This document shows positions 50,292 to 59,901 of a stretch of DNA of 64,000 nt, in pieces (the stretch's first letter is position 1; each line of letters begins with the position of its first letter). The stretch is from Streptomyces sp. Mut1 (lineage in GTDB: Bacteria; Actinomycetota; Actinomycetes; Streptomycetales; Streptomycetaceae), in the NCBI RefSeq assembly GCF_030719295.1, contig NZ_CP120997.1:2108001-2172000 (forward strand), read 5' to 3'. Below the pieces are notes generated by a model that did not search any database, was not told the origin of the DNA, and saw nothing but the letters and a program-made list of their open reading frames with translations. Both the position numbers and the translations under genes were made by a program.

Positions 50292-52876
50292 GCGGACTCC
50301 ACCGCCTTGCCGTCGGCGCCGGTCGCCCCGCGCGTGTACTTGGGGTGGATCAGCCCGACGCAGGTGTACGGGAGCGCGTCGACCTCCTCGACGGGGACGC
50401 CGCGCTGCTCGGCCAGCAGCCTGATGTGCTCCAGGTCCGGGCCGGCGCCGCGCCGGGCGAGGATCTTCCACGGGACGCGGCGCAGCAGGACGCGGGTCGT
50501 CTCGCCGACGCCGGGCTTGACGAGGTTGACGTCGTGGATGCCGTACTCCTCGCTGATGCGTTCCACCGCGGCCCAGCCCTCCCAGGTCGGGGCCCGGTCC
50601 GCGGCCAGCAGCTCCTTCACCTCGGCGTCCACGGCGCCGGCGACCTCGTCGAAGCGCTCGGTGACCGTGTCGAGGAACAGGCCGGAGACGTCGGAGCCGG
50701 TGAGGTCGCGGTAGAACTTCGCGCCGTGGAAGTCGTGCGGCCCGACCAGGTCGGCGCGCAGGACGGTGCGGGAGATGAGCCCGGAGACCGTGGAGTTGAG
50801 GCAGGCGGAGGGGATGAGGAAGTCCTCGCGGGTGCCGTACGTACGCACGCAGCCGCCCGGGTCGGCCAGCACCGCGATCTCCGGGTTGAAGCCCTTCACC
50901 CCCTCGGACTCCTCGAACTCGGTGATCGCGGCGGCCAGTTCGCGGGTGATCGCGCCCTTGCCGGTCCAGCCGTCGACGAACACGATGTCGGCCGGGTCGT
51001 GGTGGGCGGCCAGCCAGCGCAGGGCGTTGGCGTCGATGCCGCGTCCGCGCACGATGGAGACGGCGTAGTGCGGCAGGTCGATGCCGTGCCGCACCCGGGC
51101 CCAGCGGCGCATCAGCACGCCGACCGGCGTACCGGCCCGCGCGAGCGAGACGAGCACCGGGCGCGGGCCGCGCTCGGCGAGGACCGTCTCGGTGACCGTG
51201 CCCACGGCGCGGGCGATCCGGGCGGCCGAGAGGTCCAGGGCGGCCTTGAACAGCTCCTGGTACTGGGCGGACGGCTGGTACTCGACGGGCAGCGACTCCG
51301 CGTAGTGCGCTCCCCCGCTCTGTATCGCCTCCTCGCGCTCCTCCGTGGGTGCTTCGAGGCGGGTGTCCGAGAGGTCCTGGAGCAGCCAGCCGACCTCGTC
51401 CGGCGCGTACGAGGAGAAGGCGGGGCCGCGAAGGGGCTCGGGCAGCAGCATGTGGGGGTCTTCCTGCCGTTCGGAGGCGGGCGGGAGGGCGGCGGCGGGC
51501 GGCCGCGGTACGTACGACGGGATCACCGCGAGCAGGACCTGCCCGGTGTGCGCGGCGAGCTGGTCCAGGAGGCCGCCCGGGGCGTGCAGCGCCGGGGTGT
51601 CGCCCGCCGAGTCGACCACGGCCACCACGGCGTCGAAGCCGGCGCCCGCCACGTTGTACGCGTAGCGCTCGCCGGGTCCGTCGGCCGGGTCGTCGTGGGC
51701 CGGGAAGACCAGCTGGGTGCGTATCGCATATCCCGGGTCGTCCACGGCCAGGACCGGGGAGCGGGTCGTCGTGGAGTAGTGGACCTCGGCGGCGGTGCGT
51801 GCCTCCAGGGCGGTGGCCAGGCGCAGCGGGGCGTACATCAGCTCCTCGAAGCCGAGGACCAGGACGCGGCGGGGTCCGTCGCCCAGGGCCTTCGCGACGT
51901 GGTCCGCCAGGGCGGGCAGGGCGGGTTCCAGGAGGGCGCGGTGGGCCCGGGTGAAGCCGTGCCGGCCGCCGTCGGGGACGCCTGCGGGCCAGGGGAGGTC
52001 GATGCGTGTGCGGGGCGTTCGCGAGGGCGGCTGCTCGACGGGGTCCCCGGCCGCTCGCAGCGCCTCCTGCCCGGCTATCAGCTCCTGCCCCTTCGCCAGG
52101 ACGTCATCGGGGAGGCCGACCGTGCCCGTGCTGCGGACCACCAGGTCGACCCGGGCCCCGATCTCCGCGGCGAACTCGGCGAGCCGCCCCCGGTCGGCCG
52201 GGGAGCGCATGTCGACCAGGGCCACGATGACGTACCGGTCGCGGGGGTAGCGCTCGTGCAGCGCGCGGATCGTGTTGAGGACGGTGTTGCCGGTGGAGAA
52301 CTCGTCGTCCACCAGCACGAGCGCCGCGTCCGGCGAGCCGTCCGGGCCGTGCCCGTCCGCCGCCAGCAGCCGCGGGTCCTGCGGGAGCAGCAGGTGCGAG
52401 GTGGCGTGCGAGTGGGACTCCTCGAAGCCGCCCGCCCGGGGCACGCCGGGCACGGGCCTGCGGGTCGAGTGGAGGTAGGGCGCGTCGCCGAGGCCGTCGG
52501 CGACACAGTGGCCGAGGCCGGTGGCCGTCTCCGCGTATCCGAGGACGACCGCCCGCCGTGCCCCCTCGTCGCCCAGCAGGGCCCGCACCCGGCGTCCGAG
52601 GTCGAATCCGGCGGCGTACACCACCGAGGGGTGCTGCGGCACGTGCTTGCCGAGCACCTGGGACACGAGCAGGTGCGCCCGCTTGGGGTTGCGCCGCAGG
52701 GCGAGGCCCAGCAGCTCGCGCAGCTCCGCGTCGCCCACCAGCTCGACGCCCAGTCGCTCCGCCACCCAGCTACCCGACCACACCACGTTCGCCGTCTCTT
52801 TCCACTCGCCCGTCCTACCCGGTGCCGCAGCCGGCGCCGGGGGTCCTTCTCCGATGGTCCCGCCGGCCGGGCTCAC
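50288..52876 (-). CDS. Fused phosphoribosyltransferase - StiP-like protein (Ter cluster)
   Basis: 862 residues in one unbroken frame. The N-terminal ~390 residues hold a type I phosphoribosyltransferase with the PRPP loop LVLVDDEFSTGNT and a TRSP-like part. The C-terminal ~370 residues (DEVGWLLQDLSDTRLEAPTEE, QSGGAHYAESLPVEYQPS, VFVDGWTGKGAITRELA) match the cysteine protease StiP/PELOTA-associated family with its own PRTase loop. In other bacteria these are separate genes of a Ter-linked biosynthetic set; here they are fused with a short proline-rich joint near residue 455. Start GTG overlaps the citrate-lyase-like gene. Confidence 0.75.
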   Translation of the reverse strand: MSPAGGTIGEGPPAPAAAPGRTGEWKETANVVWSGSWVAERLGVELVGDAELRELLGLALRRNPKRAHLLVSQVLGKHVPQHPSVVYAAGFDLGRRVRALLGDEGARRAVVLGYAETATGLGHCVADGLGDAPYLHSTRRPVPGVPRAGGFEESHSHATSHLLLPQDPRLLAADGHGPDGSPDAALVLVDDEFSTGNTVLNTIRALHERYPRDRYVIVALVDMRSPADRGRLAEFAAEIGARVDLVVRSTGTVGLPDDVLAKGQELIAGQEALRAAGDPVEQPPSRTPRTRIDLPWPAGVPDGGRHGFTRAHRALLEPALPALADHVAKALGDGPRRVLVLGFEELMYAPLRLATALEARTAAEVHYSTTTRSPVLAVDDPGYAIRTQLVFPAHDDPADGPGERYAYNVAGAGFDAVVAVVDSAGDTPALHAPGGLLDQLAAHTGQVLLAVIPSYVPRPPAAALPPASERQEDPHMLLPEPLRGPAFSSYAPDEVGWLLQDLSDTRLEAPTEEREEAIQSGGAHYAESLPVEYQPSAQYQELFKAALDLSAARIARAVGTVTETVLAERGPRPVLVSLARAGTPVGVLMRRWARVRHGIDLPHYAVSIVRGRGIDANALRWLAAHHDPADIVFVDGWTGKGAITRELAAAITEFEESEGVKGFNPEIAVLADPGGCVRTYGTREDFLIPSACLNSTVSGLISRTVLRADLVGPHDFHGAKFYRDLTGSDVSGLFLDTVTERFDEVAGAVDAEVKELLAADRAPTWEGWAAVERISEEYGIHDVNLVKPGVGETTRVLLRRVPWKILARRGAGPDLEHIRLLAEQRGVPVEEVDALPYTCVGLIHPKYTRGATGADGKAVESA

Positions 52877-54036
52877 TCCGCGAGGCAGGCCGTCAGCAGG
52901 TCCACGAAACCGATGTCCTCACGGGCCACGCCGAAGACCTCCGCGCGCAGCAGCGTGCGCTCGGCCCAGGCCCGGTGCGGCTTCACCTCGTTCATCTTGT
53001 TCGTGTACGCGGAGCGCAGCACCCCGCCGCCGTTGCTCTCGGGCCGCAGGATGTCCTGGGCGTCGCTGAACTGCTCGTGGCTGACCACGGACAGCGCGTG
53101 CACGGGGGCGACGTGCGAGGGGTGGATGCAGGTCTTGCCGAGCAGGCCGTTGGCCCGGTCGAGCTCGATCTCGCGCAGGAGTCCGTCCAGGTCGTGCGCG
53201 ATGAGCGCCGTGCGCAGTTCGTCGGCGCGGTTCTCCTGGAAGGGGCTGCGGCGCAGCTGCGGCTTGAACATGCGCTCCTGGCGGGGGAAGTACTCCCACA
53301 CGGGGCCGGTGACCGTGAAGCCGGTCCCGTCGGCCCGGCCGAGGACGTTGATGACGTCGGCGATGACGTCGGCGACGATCCCCACGTCGTACGCCGTCAT
53401 GTCGGGCGCGCGCCGCAGTCCGTAGGCGGAGCAGAAGTCGGTGACGCCGAGCCGCAGTGCGAGGATCCGGTCGCGGTGGGCGCCGACGGTCTCCGCGATG
53501 CCCTGGAGGGCGTCCCGGCGGGTCTCCAGGTGCAGCAGCTCGGGCGATTCGAGCACGGGCATGGCGAACAGCTGCCGTCCGGCGCATGCCTCGGCCTTGG
53601 TCAGGGCCTCCAGGAACGGCACGCCACGCTCGCGCGTGAACTTGGGGAACACGAACCCGGACAGCAGCCGGACGGACGTCCCGAGGCGGCGTACCAGGTC
53701 GGTGATCTGCTCCGGTTCGCGGACCCGGATGAACAGCAGCGGCAGATCGGCTCCGCGTGCGTCGAGGTCGGCGAACTGCCGGACGAGGTTCTCCTCGGCC
53801 CCGGCGACCTCGCAGTCCTCGATGGAGTCCTCCAGGCACAGCACCATGGAGACGACGCCGCGCCCGGCCAGTTTGACGATGTCGTCGGCGAGGCGGGGGC
53901 GGGTGGCGGGGCTGTAGAGCGTGGCGCCCAGAGCGGCGGAGAGGAGGGTACGCGGCGAGTCCGCGTCGAACACGCAGGGCTCCTGGAAGAACAGCCCGTC
54001 CTTCGCAGCAGCTGCAATATGCCCGAAATGACGCAT
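52873..54036 (-). CDS. HpcH/HpaI aldolase / citrate lyase beta-like protein
   Basis: 387 residues. The metal and substrate pocket is seen in VSMVLCLEDSIEDCE and LSGFVFPKFTRERG, with LLFIRVREPEQI holding the conserved Arg. The family cleaves or forms C-C bonds on CoA or keto acids, and this subgroup occurs in Ter stress clusters where it may make a small ribosyl-like molecule with the PRTase and HAD enzymes. ATG 54036 follows GGGGGGA. It heads the operon and is divergent from a TerD gene. Confidence 0.8.
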   Translation of the reverse strand: MRHFGHIAAAAKDGLFFQEPCVFDADSPRTLLSAALGATLYSPATRPRLADDIVKLAGRGVVSMVLCLEDSIEDCEVAGAEENLVRQFADLDARGADLPLLFIRVREPEQITDLVRRLGTSVRLLSGFVFPKFTRERGVPFLEALTKAEACAGRQLFAMPVLESPELLHLETRRDALQGIAETVGAHRDRILALRLGVTDFCSAYGLRRAPDMTAYDVGIVADVIADVINVLGRADGTGFTVTGPVWEYFPRQERMFKPQLRRSPFQENRADELRTALIAHDLDGLLREIELDRANGLLGKTCIHPSHVAPVHALSVVSHEQFSDAQDILRPESNGGGVLRSAYTNKMNEVKPHRAWAERTLLRAEVFGVAREDIGFVDLLTACLAE

Positions 54037-54257
54037 GCAATTCCCCCCGTACTCTCTGACCGATCGGACAACGTGTGGCCGGTAATAGTACGTACGAGCG
54101 GGTGTCCGTGGTTCCCCGGCCGGATGAATTCGGGGTGGCTCACCCGTTTCGCGCGGGTTTCGAAGGGGCGGGAGCGGGTGATCGCCGCCTGCCACCGGGA
54201 CACGGGTCCCGACCCCCGCGTTGTCCGCACAGGCCGCCAGCAGGCAGGATGACCGGC

Positions 54258-55139
54258 ATGACGCACGCGATGGTGAAAGGCTCGAACGTCCCCCTCGACG
54301 CCATGGCCGTACGGGCCGTGCTGCGCTGGACGCCGGGCGCCGGGGTGCCCGATGTGGACGCCTCGGCCCTGCTGCTCGGTGCCGGCGGCCGCGTGCGCTC
54401 GGACGAGGACTTCGTCTTCTACAACCAGCCCCGCCATCCGTCCGGCCTGGTGCGCCGGCTGCCGAAGCGGAGCCTGCCCGAGGGCCTGACGGACACCATC
54501 GAGGCCGATCTGGGCGCGCTCGACCCCTCGGTCGACCAGGTGGTCATCGCCGCGTCGTCGGACGGGGCCGCCTTCGAGCACGTACGCGATCTGCGCATCC
54601 TCATCCACGACGCGGCGGCCGCGGCCGGCAGCGAGCCGCTGGCCGTGTTCGACGTGCGCGCGGAGACCGGCGAGGAGACCGCGATCATCTGCGGCGAGCT
54701 GTACCGGCGCGGGGACGGCTGGAAGTTCCGGGCCGTGGGGCAGGGCTACCCGACCGGGCTCATCGGCCTCGCGACCGCCTTCGGGATCTCGGTCGACGAG
54801 GGGGAGTCCGAGCCGGAGCCGCAGCCCGCGTCGCAGCCCCAGCCCCATCCGCGGCAGCCGCCGCAGCCGCAGTACCGGCCGGACCCGGTGCCGCCCGCGC
54901 CGCCGTTCCCGCCGGCGCCGGTCCCCGCGCCCGACTCGCAGGCGACGGTGCTGCACCAGCAGCCCTCGTACGGCTATCCGCAGACCGCCGCACCGGCTCC
55001 GCAGCCCGCGTACGGCTACCCCCAGCCGTCCTCCGCGCAGCCCGCCTACGGCTATCCGCAGCCCGCCCCGGCGGCCGCGCCCGCGCCCGACCCGAATTTC
55101 ACGCTGCCCCCGCAGGGCCCGCAGTTCATACGGCCCTAG
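54258..55139 (+). CDS. TerD-family protein with Pro/Gln/Tyr-rich tail
   Basis: 293 residues. The TerD fold occupies residues 1-185: KGSNVPLDAMAVRAVLRWTPG, SALLLGAGGRVRSDEDFVFYNQP and [22 protein letters not shown], with Asp in DVDASAL as a likely Ca2+ ligand. The remaining ~105 residues are disordered with three YGYPQ repeats. Start taken as ATG 54258 (AGGA ahead); ATG 54249 is also possible. Ends at the CTAG bordering the foldback repeat. TerD proteins respond to tellurite and other stresses. Confidence 0.85.
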   Translation: MTHAMVKGSNVPLDAMAVRAVLRWTPGAGVPDVDASALLLGAGGRVRSDEDFVFYNQPRHPSGLVRRLPKRSLPEGLTDTIEADLGALDPSVDQVVIAASSDGAAFEHVRDLRILIHDAAAAAGSEPLAVFDVRAETGEETAIICGELYRRGDGWKFRAVGQGYPTGLIGLATAFGISVDEGESEPEPQPASQPQPHPRQPPQPQYRPDPVPPAPPFPPAPVPAPDSQATVLHQQPSYGYPQTAAPAPQPAYGYPQPSSAQPAYGYPQPAPAAAPAPDPNFTLPPQGPQFIRP

Positions 55140-55304
55140 GGCCTGTCCGGCGGATCTTCGTGGATCAGCCCGCGGCGTCTGGTGCGTGCTCTCGGCGTGC
55201 GCCCGGATCGCCCCCGTACTGGACGTACTTGGGTGATTCGGGCGTGCGGCGAGAGTGCGTGCCAGGCGTCGTGGGCCCGCGAAGATCCGTCGGACAGGCC
55301 CTAG
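55136..55304. mobile_element. 161-bp foldback MITE flanked by CTAG
   Basis: GGCCTGTCCG ... CGGACAGGCC: almost the whole 55140-55300 segment is an imperfect palindrome; the outer 22 bases differ at one position. CTAG stands on both sides (55136-55139, 55301-55304), consistent with a target duplication. It encodes no protein, so it would depend on a related transposase. TIRs starting GGCCTGTCC are familiar in Streptomyces insertion elements, probably IS5-like (inference). Confidence 0.75.
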
Positions 55305-56035
55305 GTGCGGGACTTGTAGCCGCGCCCCCACTGCATGCCGAAGCCGTACATCCGGTCCAGCTCCGACTGGAAGCCGTACACGAACTTCACCTCGCGGCGC
55401 ACGACCAGCTCGTCCTTGATGTTCTCCACCGTGAGCACCGCGCAGGAGCGGGCCTGCGGGGCGCGCTCGTCCAGCTCGATCTCGATGCGCGGCCCGTTGC
55501 CCGGGTAGAGCGTCACCTTGGCGTGCGTACGGTCGAAGGCCGGCGTCTGGTCGTAGATGTAGACGAAGACCATCAGCCGCTTGATGTTCTCGCGCTGGTC
55601 GAGGTTGACGTAGAGCGTCTCGCCCGAGGGCGCGCCGAAGCGGTCGTCGCCGCTGAGCCTGATGTAGGGCGGCCCGTTCAGATCGCCGAGCAGGTCGCCC
55701 AGCGGCTGCACCACGCCCTTGGTGCCGTCCGCCAGCTCGTACATGCAGCCCAGGTCCAGGTCGACGTTGACCACGCCCTGGGTGTGCGCCTGGACGGGCT
55801 CGGGCTGGAAGAGCTTCAGGGGGTGTAGCAGCCGGCTGCTCTGGCGGGAGCGGCCCTCGATGTCGGAGGTGCGCATCCGCCAGGAGAGGTTGACCCGGAG
55901 GTTGCCGCTGAGCGCGCCCTGCTTGGTCAGCGAGACCGTGGCGCGGCGCCGGGTGAGCACGATGGAGTTGCTGGCCGCGTTGCCCGACTCGAACTGTGAT
56001 TCCCGCCCCGGCCACAGGTTGTCCCAGAACGCCAT
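55301..56035 (-). CDS. TerD/TerA-like tellurium resistance protein
   Basis: 244 residues, beta-rich and soluble. VVNVDLDLGCMYELADGTKG, IRLSGDDRFGAPSGETLYVNL and VFVYIYDQTPAFDRTHAKVTL carry Asp-rich loops of the TerD/TerA domain, extended at the N-terminus by a basic region. ATG 56035 (MAFWDNLW) follows GAGGTGGGG. Its stop lies in the CTAG bordering the foldback repeat. It is part of the Ter cluster but is separated from the TerC gene by 156 bases. Confidence 0.8.
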   Translation of the reverse strand: MAFWDNLWPGRESQFESGNAASNSIVLTRRRATVSLTKQGALSGNLRVNLSWRMRTSDIEGRSRQSSRLLHPLKLFQPEPVQAHTQGVVNVDLDLGCMYELADGTKGVVQPLGDLLGDLNGPPYIRLSGDDRFGAPSGETLYVNLDQRENIKRLMVFVYIYDQTPAFDRTHAKVTLYPGNGPRIEIELDERAPQARSCAVLTVENIKDELVVRREVKFVYGFQSELDRMYGFGMQWGRGYKSRT

Positions 56036-56191
56036 CCCGACCCCCACCTCTCGGTCCTGCTCCAGTCGTCGCACGCGGCGCACGCGACGCACGCACCGCT
56101 GCGGGGCGGCTCCGGGCCGGTCCCGGGCATGACCCCGGGCCGCCACCTTACGAGCCGCCCCGCAGAGAGCGTTCCCTCAATTGCTACCGGG

Positions 56192-57319
56192 TCACACCCC
56201 GGCGGTGACTTCGCTCCGCCCCTCCTCGGCCTCCAGCGCCTTGTTGCGGCGGACCGAGGACCAGAAGGACCAGGCGATCAGGACGACGCCGACGAGACCG
56301 GTGATGATCTCGTTGATCTCGTACTTGATGGTGACGAGCAGGATGACCGCCAGCGCGCCGATCGCGTAGTGCGCGCCGTGCTCCAGGTACACGTAGTCGT
56401 CCAGGGTGCCCTGGCGGACCAGGTAGACCGTGAGCGAACGGACGTACATGGCGCCGATGCCGAGGCCGAGCGCCATCAGCACGATCTCGTTGGTGATGGC
56501 GAAGGCGCCGATCACGCCGTCGAACGAGAAGGACGCGTCGAGCACTTCCAGGTAGAGGAACATGAAGAACGCGGCCTTGCCGGTGAGGGCGATCGCGGAG
56601 ATCTTCTTGCCGCTCCGCTTGGCCTCTTCCTCCTCCTCGTGCTCGCGTTCCTCCTCCTCATCGAGCTTGTCCTCGAAGTAGCCGGAGAGCCCGCCGACGA
56701 TGAGATACGTGATCAGACCCGCGATGCCGGAGAGCAGGACGGTCTCCGCCTTGTCCACGTGCCCGCCGCCGTGCTGGTGCGCGCTGGTGGCGAAGGTCAT
56801 GGCCGAGATCAGCAGGACGATGAGCGCGATGCAGACCGACAGCATGTCGACCTTGCCGAGCTTGGCGAGCGGGCGCTCAATCCAGCGCAGCCACTGGATG
56901 TCACGGTCCTCGAAGATGAAGTCGAGGAAGATCATGAGCAGGAACATGCCACCGAAGGCGGCGATCGCCGGGTGGGCGTCCGTGACCAGTTCCTTGTAGC
57001 GGTCCGCGTCGTTGAAGGAGAGATCGATGGCGTCGATCGGGTTCAGACTGGCGGTGATGGCCACGATCACGACGGGGAAGACCAGCCGCATACCGAAGAC
57101 CGCGATCAGCACACCGATCGTGAGGAAGATCTTCTGCCAGAAGGCAGACATCTTCTTCAGAATTCCGGCGTTGACCACCGCGTTGTCGAACGACAGCGAG
57201 ATCTCCAGGACGGATAGGATCGCCACCACTCCGAAGGCTTCCCACCCCCCGTAGAACCACGCGGCCACGAGGCCGATCGCGGTGATCGCGAGCGACCACC
57301 CGAAGGTTTTCAGAAGCAC
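56192..57319 (-). CDS. TerC-type membrane protein (DUF475)
   Basis: 375 residues with about nine hydrophobic segments. VLEISLSFDNAVVNAG and VLDASFSFDGVIGAFAITNEI are the two SFD(N/G) helices that carry the acidic metal-binding residues of TerC. A charged loop with EEEEREHEEEEEAKRSGKK lies at about 215-240. TerC forms a membrane complex with TerD-type proteins and may export or sense metal ions. GTG 57319 is the first start. Confidence 0.88.
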   Translation of the reverse strand: MLLKTFGWSLAITAIGLVAAWFYGGWEAFGVVAILSVLEISLSFDNAVVNAGILKKMSAFWQKIFLTIGVLIAVFGMRLVFPVVIVAITASLNPIDAIDLSFNDADRYKELVTDAHPAIAAFGGMFLLMIFLDFIFEDRDIQWLRWIERPLAKLGKVDMLSVCIALIVLLISAMTFATSAHQHGGGHVDKAETVLLSGIAGLITYLIVGGLSGYFEDKLDEEEEREHEEEEEAKRSGKKISAIALTGKAAFFMFLYLEVLDASFSFDGVIGAFAITNEIVLMALGLGIGAMYVRSLTVYLVRQGTLDDYVYLEHGAHYAIGALAVILLVTIKYEINEIITGLVGVVLIAWSFWSSVRRNKALEAEEGRSEVTAGV

Positions 57320-57389
57320 TGGCTACCCCATCATGTATGTAACGGGTCTCCCCCGAGGTGTACGGGGCTCCCCCGCGCCGTGCGCGGCT

Positions 57390-57965
57390 TTACGAAACGT
57401 TGACCCCGAAGTCTAGAGCGATGCCCCGCAGCCCTGACGCGTACCCCTGACCAACTGCACGGAACTTCCACTCGCCGTTGTAGCGGTAGAGCTCGCCGAA
57501 GATCATCGCGGTCTCCGTCGAGGCGTCCTCGGTGAGGTCGTAACGCGCGAGTTCCTGGCCGTCCGCCTGATTGACGACGCGGATGAACGCATTGCTGACC
57601 TGGCCGAATGTCTGACCGCGGTTGTCGGCCTCGTGAATGGAGACCGGGAAGACGATCTTGTCGCAATGGGCCGGCACCTGCGTGAGGTTCACGATGATCG
57701 ACTCGTCGTCGCCCTCGCCCTCACCCGTGAGGTTGTCACCGGTGTGCTCCACGGAACCGTCGGGGCTCGTGAGGTTGTTGTAGAACACGAACCACTCGTC
57801 GCCGAGCACCCGGCCCGACTGGCACAGCAGCGCGCTGGCGTCGAGGTCGAAATCCGCGCCGGTCGTGGATCGTGCGTCCCAGCCGAGCCCGACCAGCACC
57901 TGGGTGAGATTGGGTGCGGCCTTGGAGAGGGAGACATTGCCTCCCTTGGCGAGCGTGACGCCCAT
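57390..57965 (-). CDS. terD: TerD-family protein
   Basis: 191 residues, all one TerD domain: [51 protein letters not shown] and [20 protein letters not shown]. Acidic residues in DFDLDAS and GEGEGDDE bind Ca2+ in the family. It is close in sequence to the TerD gene at 58080-58655 (same length, shared central block), so the two come from a tandem duplication, separated by 114 bases. Confidence 0.92.
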   Translation of the reverse strand: MGVTLAKGGNVSLSKAAPNLTQVLVGLGWDARSTTGADFDLDASALLCQSGRVLGDEWFVFYNNLTSPDGSVEHTGDNLTGEGEGDDESIIVNLTQVPAHCDKIVFPVSIHEADNRGQTFGQVSNAFIRVVNQADGQELARYDLTEDASTETAMIFGELYRYNGEWKFRAVGQGYASGLRGIALDFGVNVS

Positions 57966-58079
57966 GGTGTGTCCTCCCCGAGTCGATGAACCGTGTGATG
58001 AGCGCGTCCGGCGCCGCACGTCGTGCGGCGCCGGACGGAGAAACGCTGATGCCGGGGCCGTGCGGCCCCGGGCAGCTGC

Positions 58080-58655
58080 CTAGACGTTGACGCCGAAGTC
58101 CTGCGCGATGCCGCGCAGGCCGGAGGCGTAGCCCTGGCCGATGGCACGGAACTTCCACTCCGCGCCGTTGCGGTACAGCTCGCCGAAGACCATGGCGGTC
58201 TCCGTCGAGGCGTCCTCGGACAGGTCGTAGCGGGCGAGCTCGCTGTTGTCGGCCTGGTTGACGACGCGGATGTACGCGTTGCGCACCTGGCCGAAGCTCT
58301 GCTGGCGGGTCTCGGCCTCGTAGATCGAGACCGGGAAGACGATCTTGTCGACGTCGGCCGGAACAGTGGCCAGGTTGACGTTGATGACCTCGTCGTCGCC
58401 CTCGCCCTCACCGGTGAGGTTGTCACCGGTGTGCTCGACGGAGCCGTCGGGGCTCTTGAGGTTGTTGAAGAAGACGAAGTTGCCATCGTTGGCGACCTTG
58501 CCCTCGGCGTTCGTCAGCAGGGCGCTGGCGTCGAGGTCGAAGTCCCCGCCGGTGGTGGTACGGGCGTCCCAGCCCAGACCCACGATGACCGCGGTCAGGT
58601 TGGGCGCGGCCTTGGTCAGCGAGACGTTGCCGCCCTTGCTGAGGCTGACTCCCAC
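58080..58655 (-). CDS. terD: TerD-family protein (tandem paralogue)
   Basis: 191 residues with the same TerD core: [36 protein letters not shown] and [23 protein letters not shown] 58655 is chosen because GGGAGGA ends 3 bases before it; an ATG at 58667 overlaps that ribosome site and would add four residues. It is the first of the TerD-TerD-TerC series transcribed on the minus strand. Confidence 0.92.
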   Translation of the reverse strand: MGVSLSKGGNVSLTKAAPNLTAVIVGLGWDARTTTGGDFDLDASALLTNAEGKVANDGNFVFFNNLKSPDGSVEHTGDNLTGEGEGDDEVINVNLATVPADVDKIVFPVSIYEAETRQQSFGQVRNAYIRVVNQADNSELARYDLSEDASTETAMVFGELYRNGAEWKFRAIGQGYASGLRGIAQDFGVNV

Positions 58656-58806
58656 GAGTCCTCCCATTGGTTTCTTGGGGGCCGGCCGGTGCCGGCGCCT
58701 CCACGTCGTGTTGGCATCGGATCAACGAGTGGATCCTAGTGACCGGTTCCCGGCCTGAGCAGGCTTTCGGGCCGGGGTCCCGCCGGATGATCCACCCGAA
58801 GCCGGA

Positions 58807-59265
58807 TCAGAGGGCGCCGAGCGCCTTGATGTAGTCGTTGAGGTCGCGCGCGTCGGGCAGGCCGTTGACGACCGTCCAGCGCACCACGCCCTCCTTGTCG
58901 ATGATGAAGGTGCCGCGCACCGCGCAGCCCTTGTCCTCGTCGAAGACCCCGTAGGCCCGCGAGGTCTCGCCGTGCGGCCAGAAGTCGGACAGGAGCGGGT
59001 ACTCCAGGCCCTCCTGCTCGGCGAAGACGCGCAGGGTGTGGATGGAGTCGTTGGAGACGGCCAGCAGCTGCGTGTCGTCGTTCTCGAACGTGGGCAGCTC
59101 GTCGCGGAGCGCGCACAGCTCGCCCGTGCAGACGCCGGTGAAGGCGAACGGGTAGAACAGCAGCACCACGTTCTTCCCGCCACGGAAATCGGAGAGCTTC
59201 ACGGTCCGGCCGTGGTTGTCCTTCAGCTCGAAATCCGGGGCCTTGGTGCCGACCTCGATCGCCAT
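58807..59265 (-). CDS. 1-Cys peroxiredoxin (AhpE-like)
   Basis: 152 residues, AhpC/TSA fold: [41 protein letters not shown] with the peroxidatic Cys in GVCTGE and a nearby Cys in LCALRD, and [16 protein letters not shown]. It reduces organic hydroperoxides, perhaps with mycothiol. The close Cys pair is like AhpE of mycobacteria. Lies beside the TerD genes and DUF3052, a familiar stress cluster. Confidence 0.9.
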   Translation of the reverse strand: MAIEVGTKAPDFELKDNHGRTVKLSDFRGGKNVVLLFYPFAFTGVCTGELCALRDELPTFENDDTQLLAVSNDSIHTLRVFAEQEGLEYPLLSDFWPHGETSRAYGVFDEDKGCAVRGTFIIDKEGVVRWTVVNGLPDARDLNDYIKALGAL

Positions 59266-59410
59266 GAAACGCGTCCCTTCGCTACGTCCGCCGGGCTGGG
59301 CTGTCCGGGTGACCCCCACCCTACGCAGAGGGCGCGGGCGGCCGTGCGGCACCCGTGAAAGCTTCCCGGGGACACGCGGCTGGGGCCTGTCGGCGCGGGG
59401 ACGGGTGTAC

Positions 59411-59449
59411 GAAGGCCCCCGGCCGGCTCGATGCCTGTCGGGGGCCTTC
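59411..59449 (-). terminator. Terminator after the DUF3052 gene
   Basis: GAAGGCCCCCG / CGGGGGCCTTC, 11 base pairs with a 17-base loop, between the DUF3052 stop and the peroxiredoxin start. Confidence 0.75.
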
Positions 59450-59463
59450 AGGGATGAAGGGGG

Positions 59464-59901
59464 TCAGCGCTTGGCTTTCGCCGCTTTCGGCGTCCCGAGC
59501 CGGCTTCCCGACCAGTCCTTGCCCGCGTTGACACTCTTGGTCTGGGCGAGACCGGCGGTCTGGGCGGCCTCGTTGATGTCGCTCGGCTCGACGTATCCGT
59601 CACGGCCGGTCTTCGGGGTCATCAGCCAGACAACGCCGCCGTCCTCGAGCAGACCGATGGCATCCACCAGCGCGTCCGTAAGGTCGCCGTCCTCGTCGCG
59701 GAACCAGAGCAGAACGACGTCCGCGACGTCGTCGTACTCCTCATCGACGAGTTCCTGGCCGATAGTGGCCTCAATGCCCTCACGGAGCTCCAGCTCGACG
59801 TCGTCGTCGTAGCCGATCTCCTGGACCACCTGTCCGGGCTCGAACCCCAGGCGTACCGCCGGGTTGGTCCGCTCCTCCGCGTGGTCCGCGGTCGCGCTCA
59901 C
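59464..59901 (-). CDS. DUF3052 family protein
   Basis: 145 residues, acidic: VRLGFEPGQVVQEIGYDDDVE, LVDEEYDDVADVVLLWFRDEDG, GGVVWLMTPKTGRDGYVEPSD and a Lys-rich end. This is the DUF3052 protein that precedes peroxiredoxin genes in Streptomyces. AGGAGG lies 7 bases before the GTG at 59901, which decides the start over an ATG at 59919. It is divergent from aceE. Confidence 0.85.
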   Translation of the reverse strand: MSATADHAEERTNPAVRLGFEPGQVVQEIGYDDDVELELREGIEATIGQELVDEEYDDVADVVLLWFRDEDGDLTDALVDAIGLLEDGGVVWLMTPKTGRDGYVEPSDINEAAQTAGLAQTKSVNAGKDWSGSRLGTPKAAKAKR

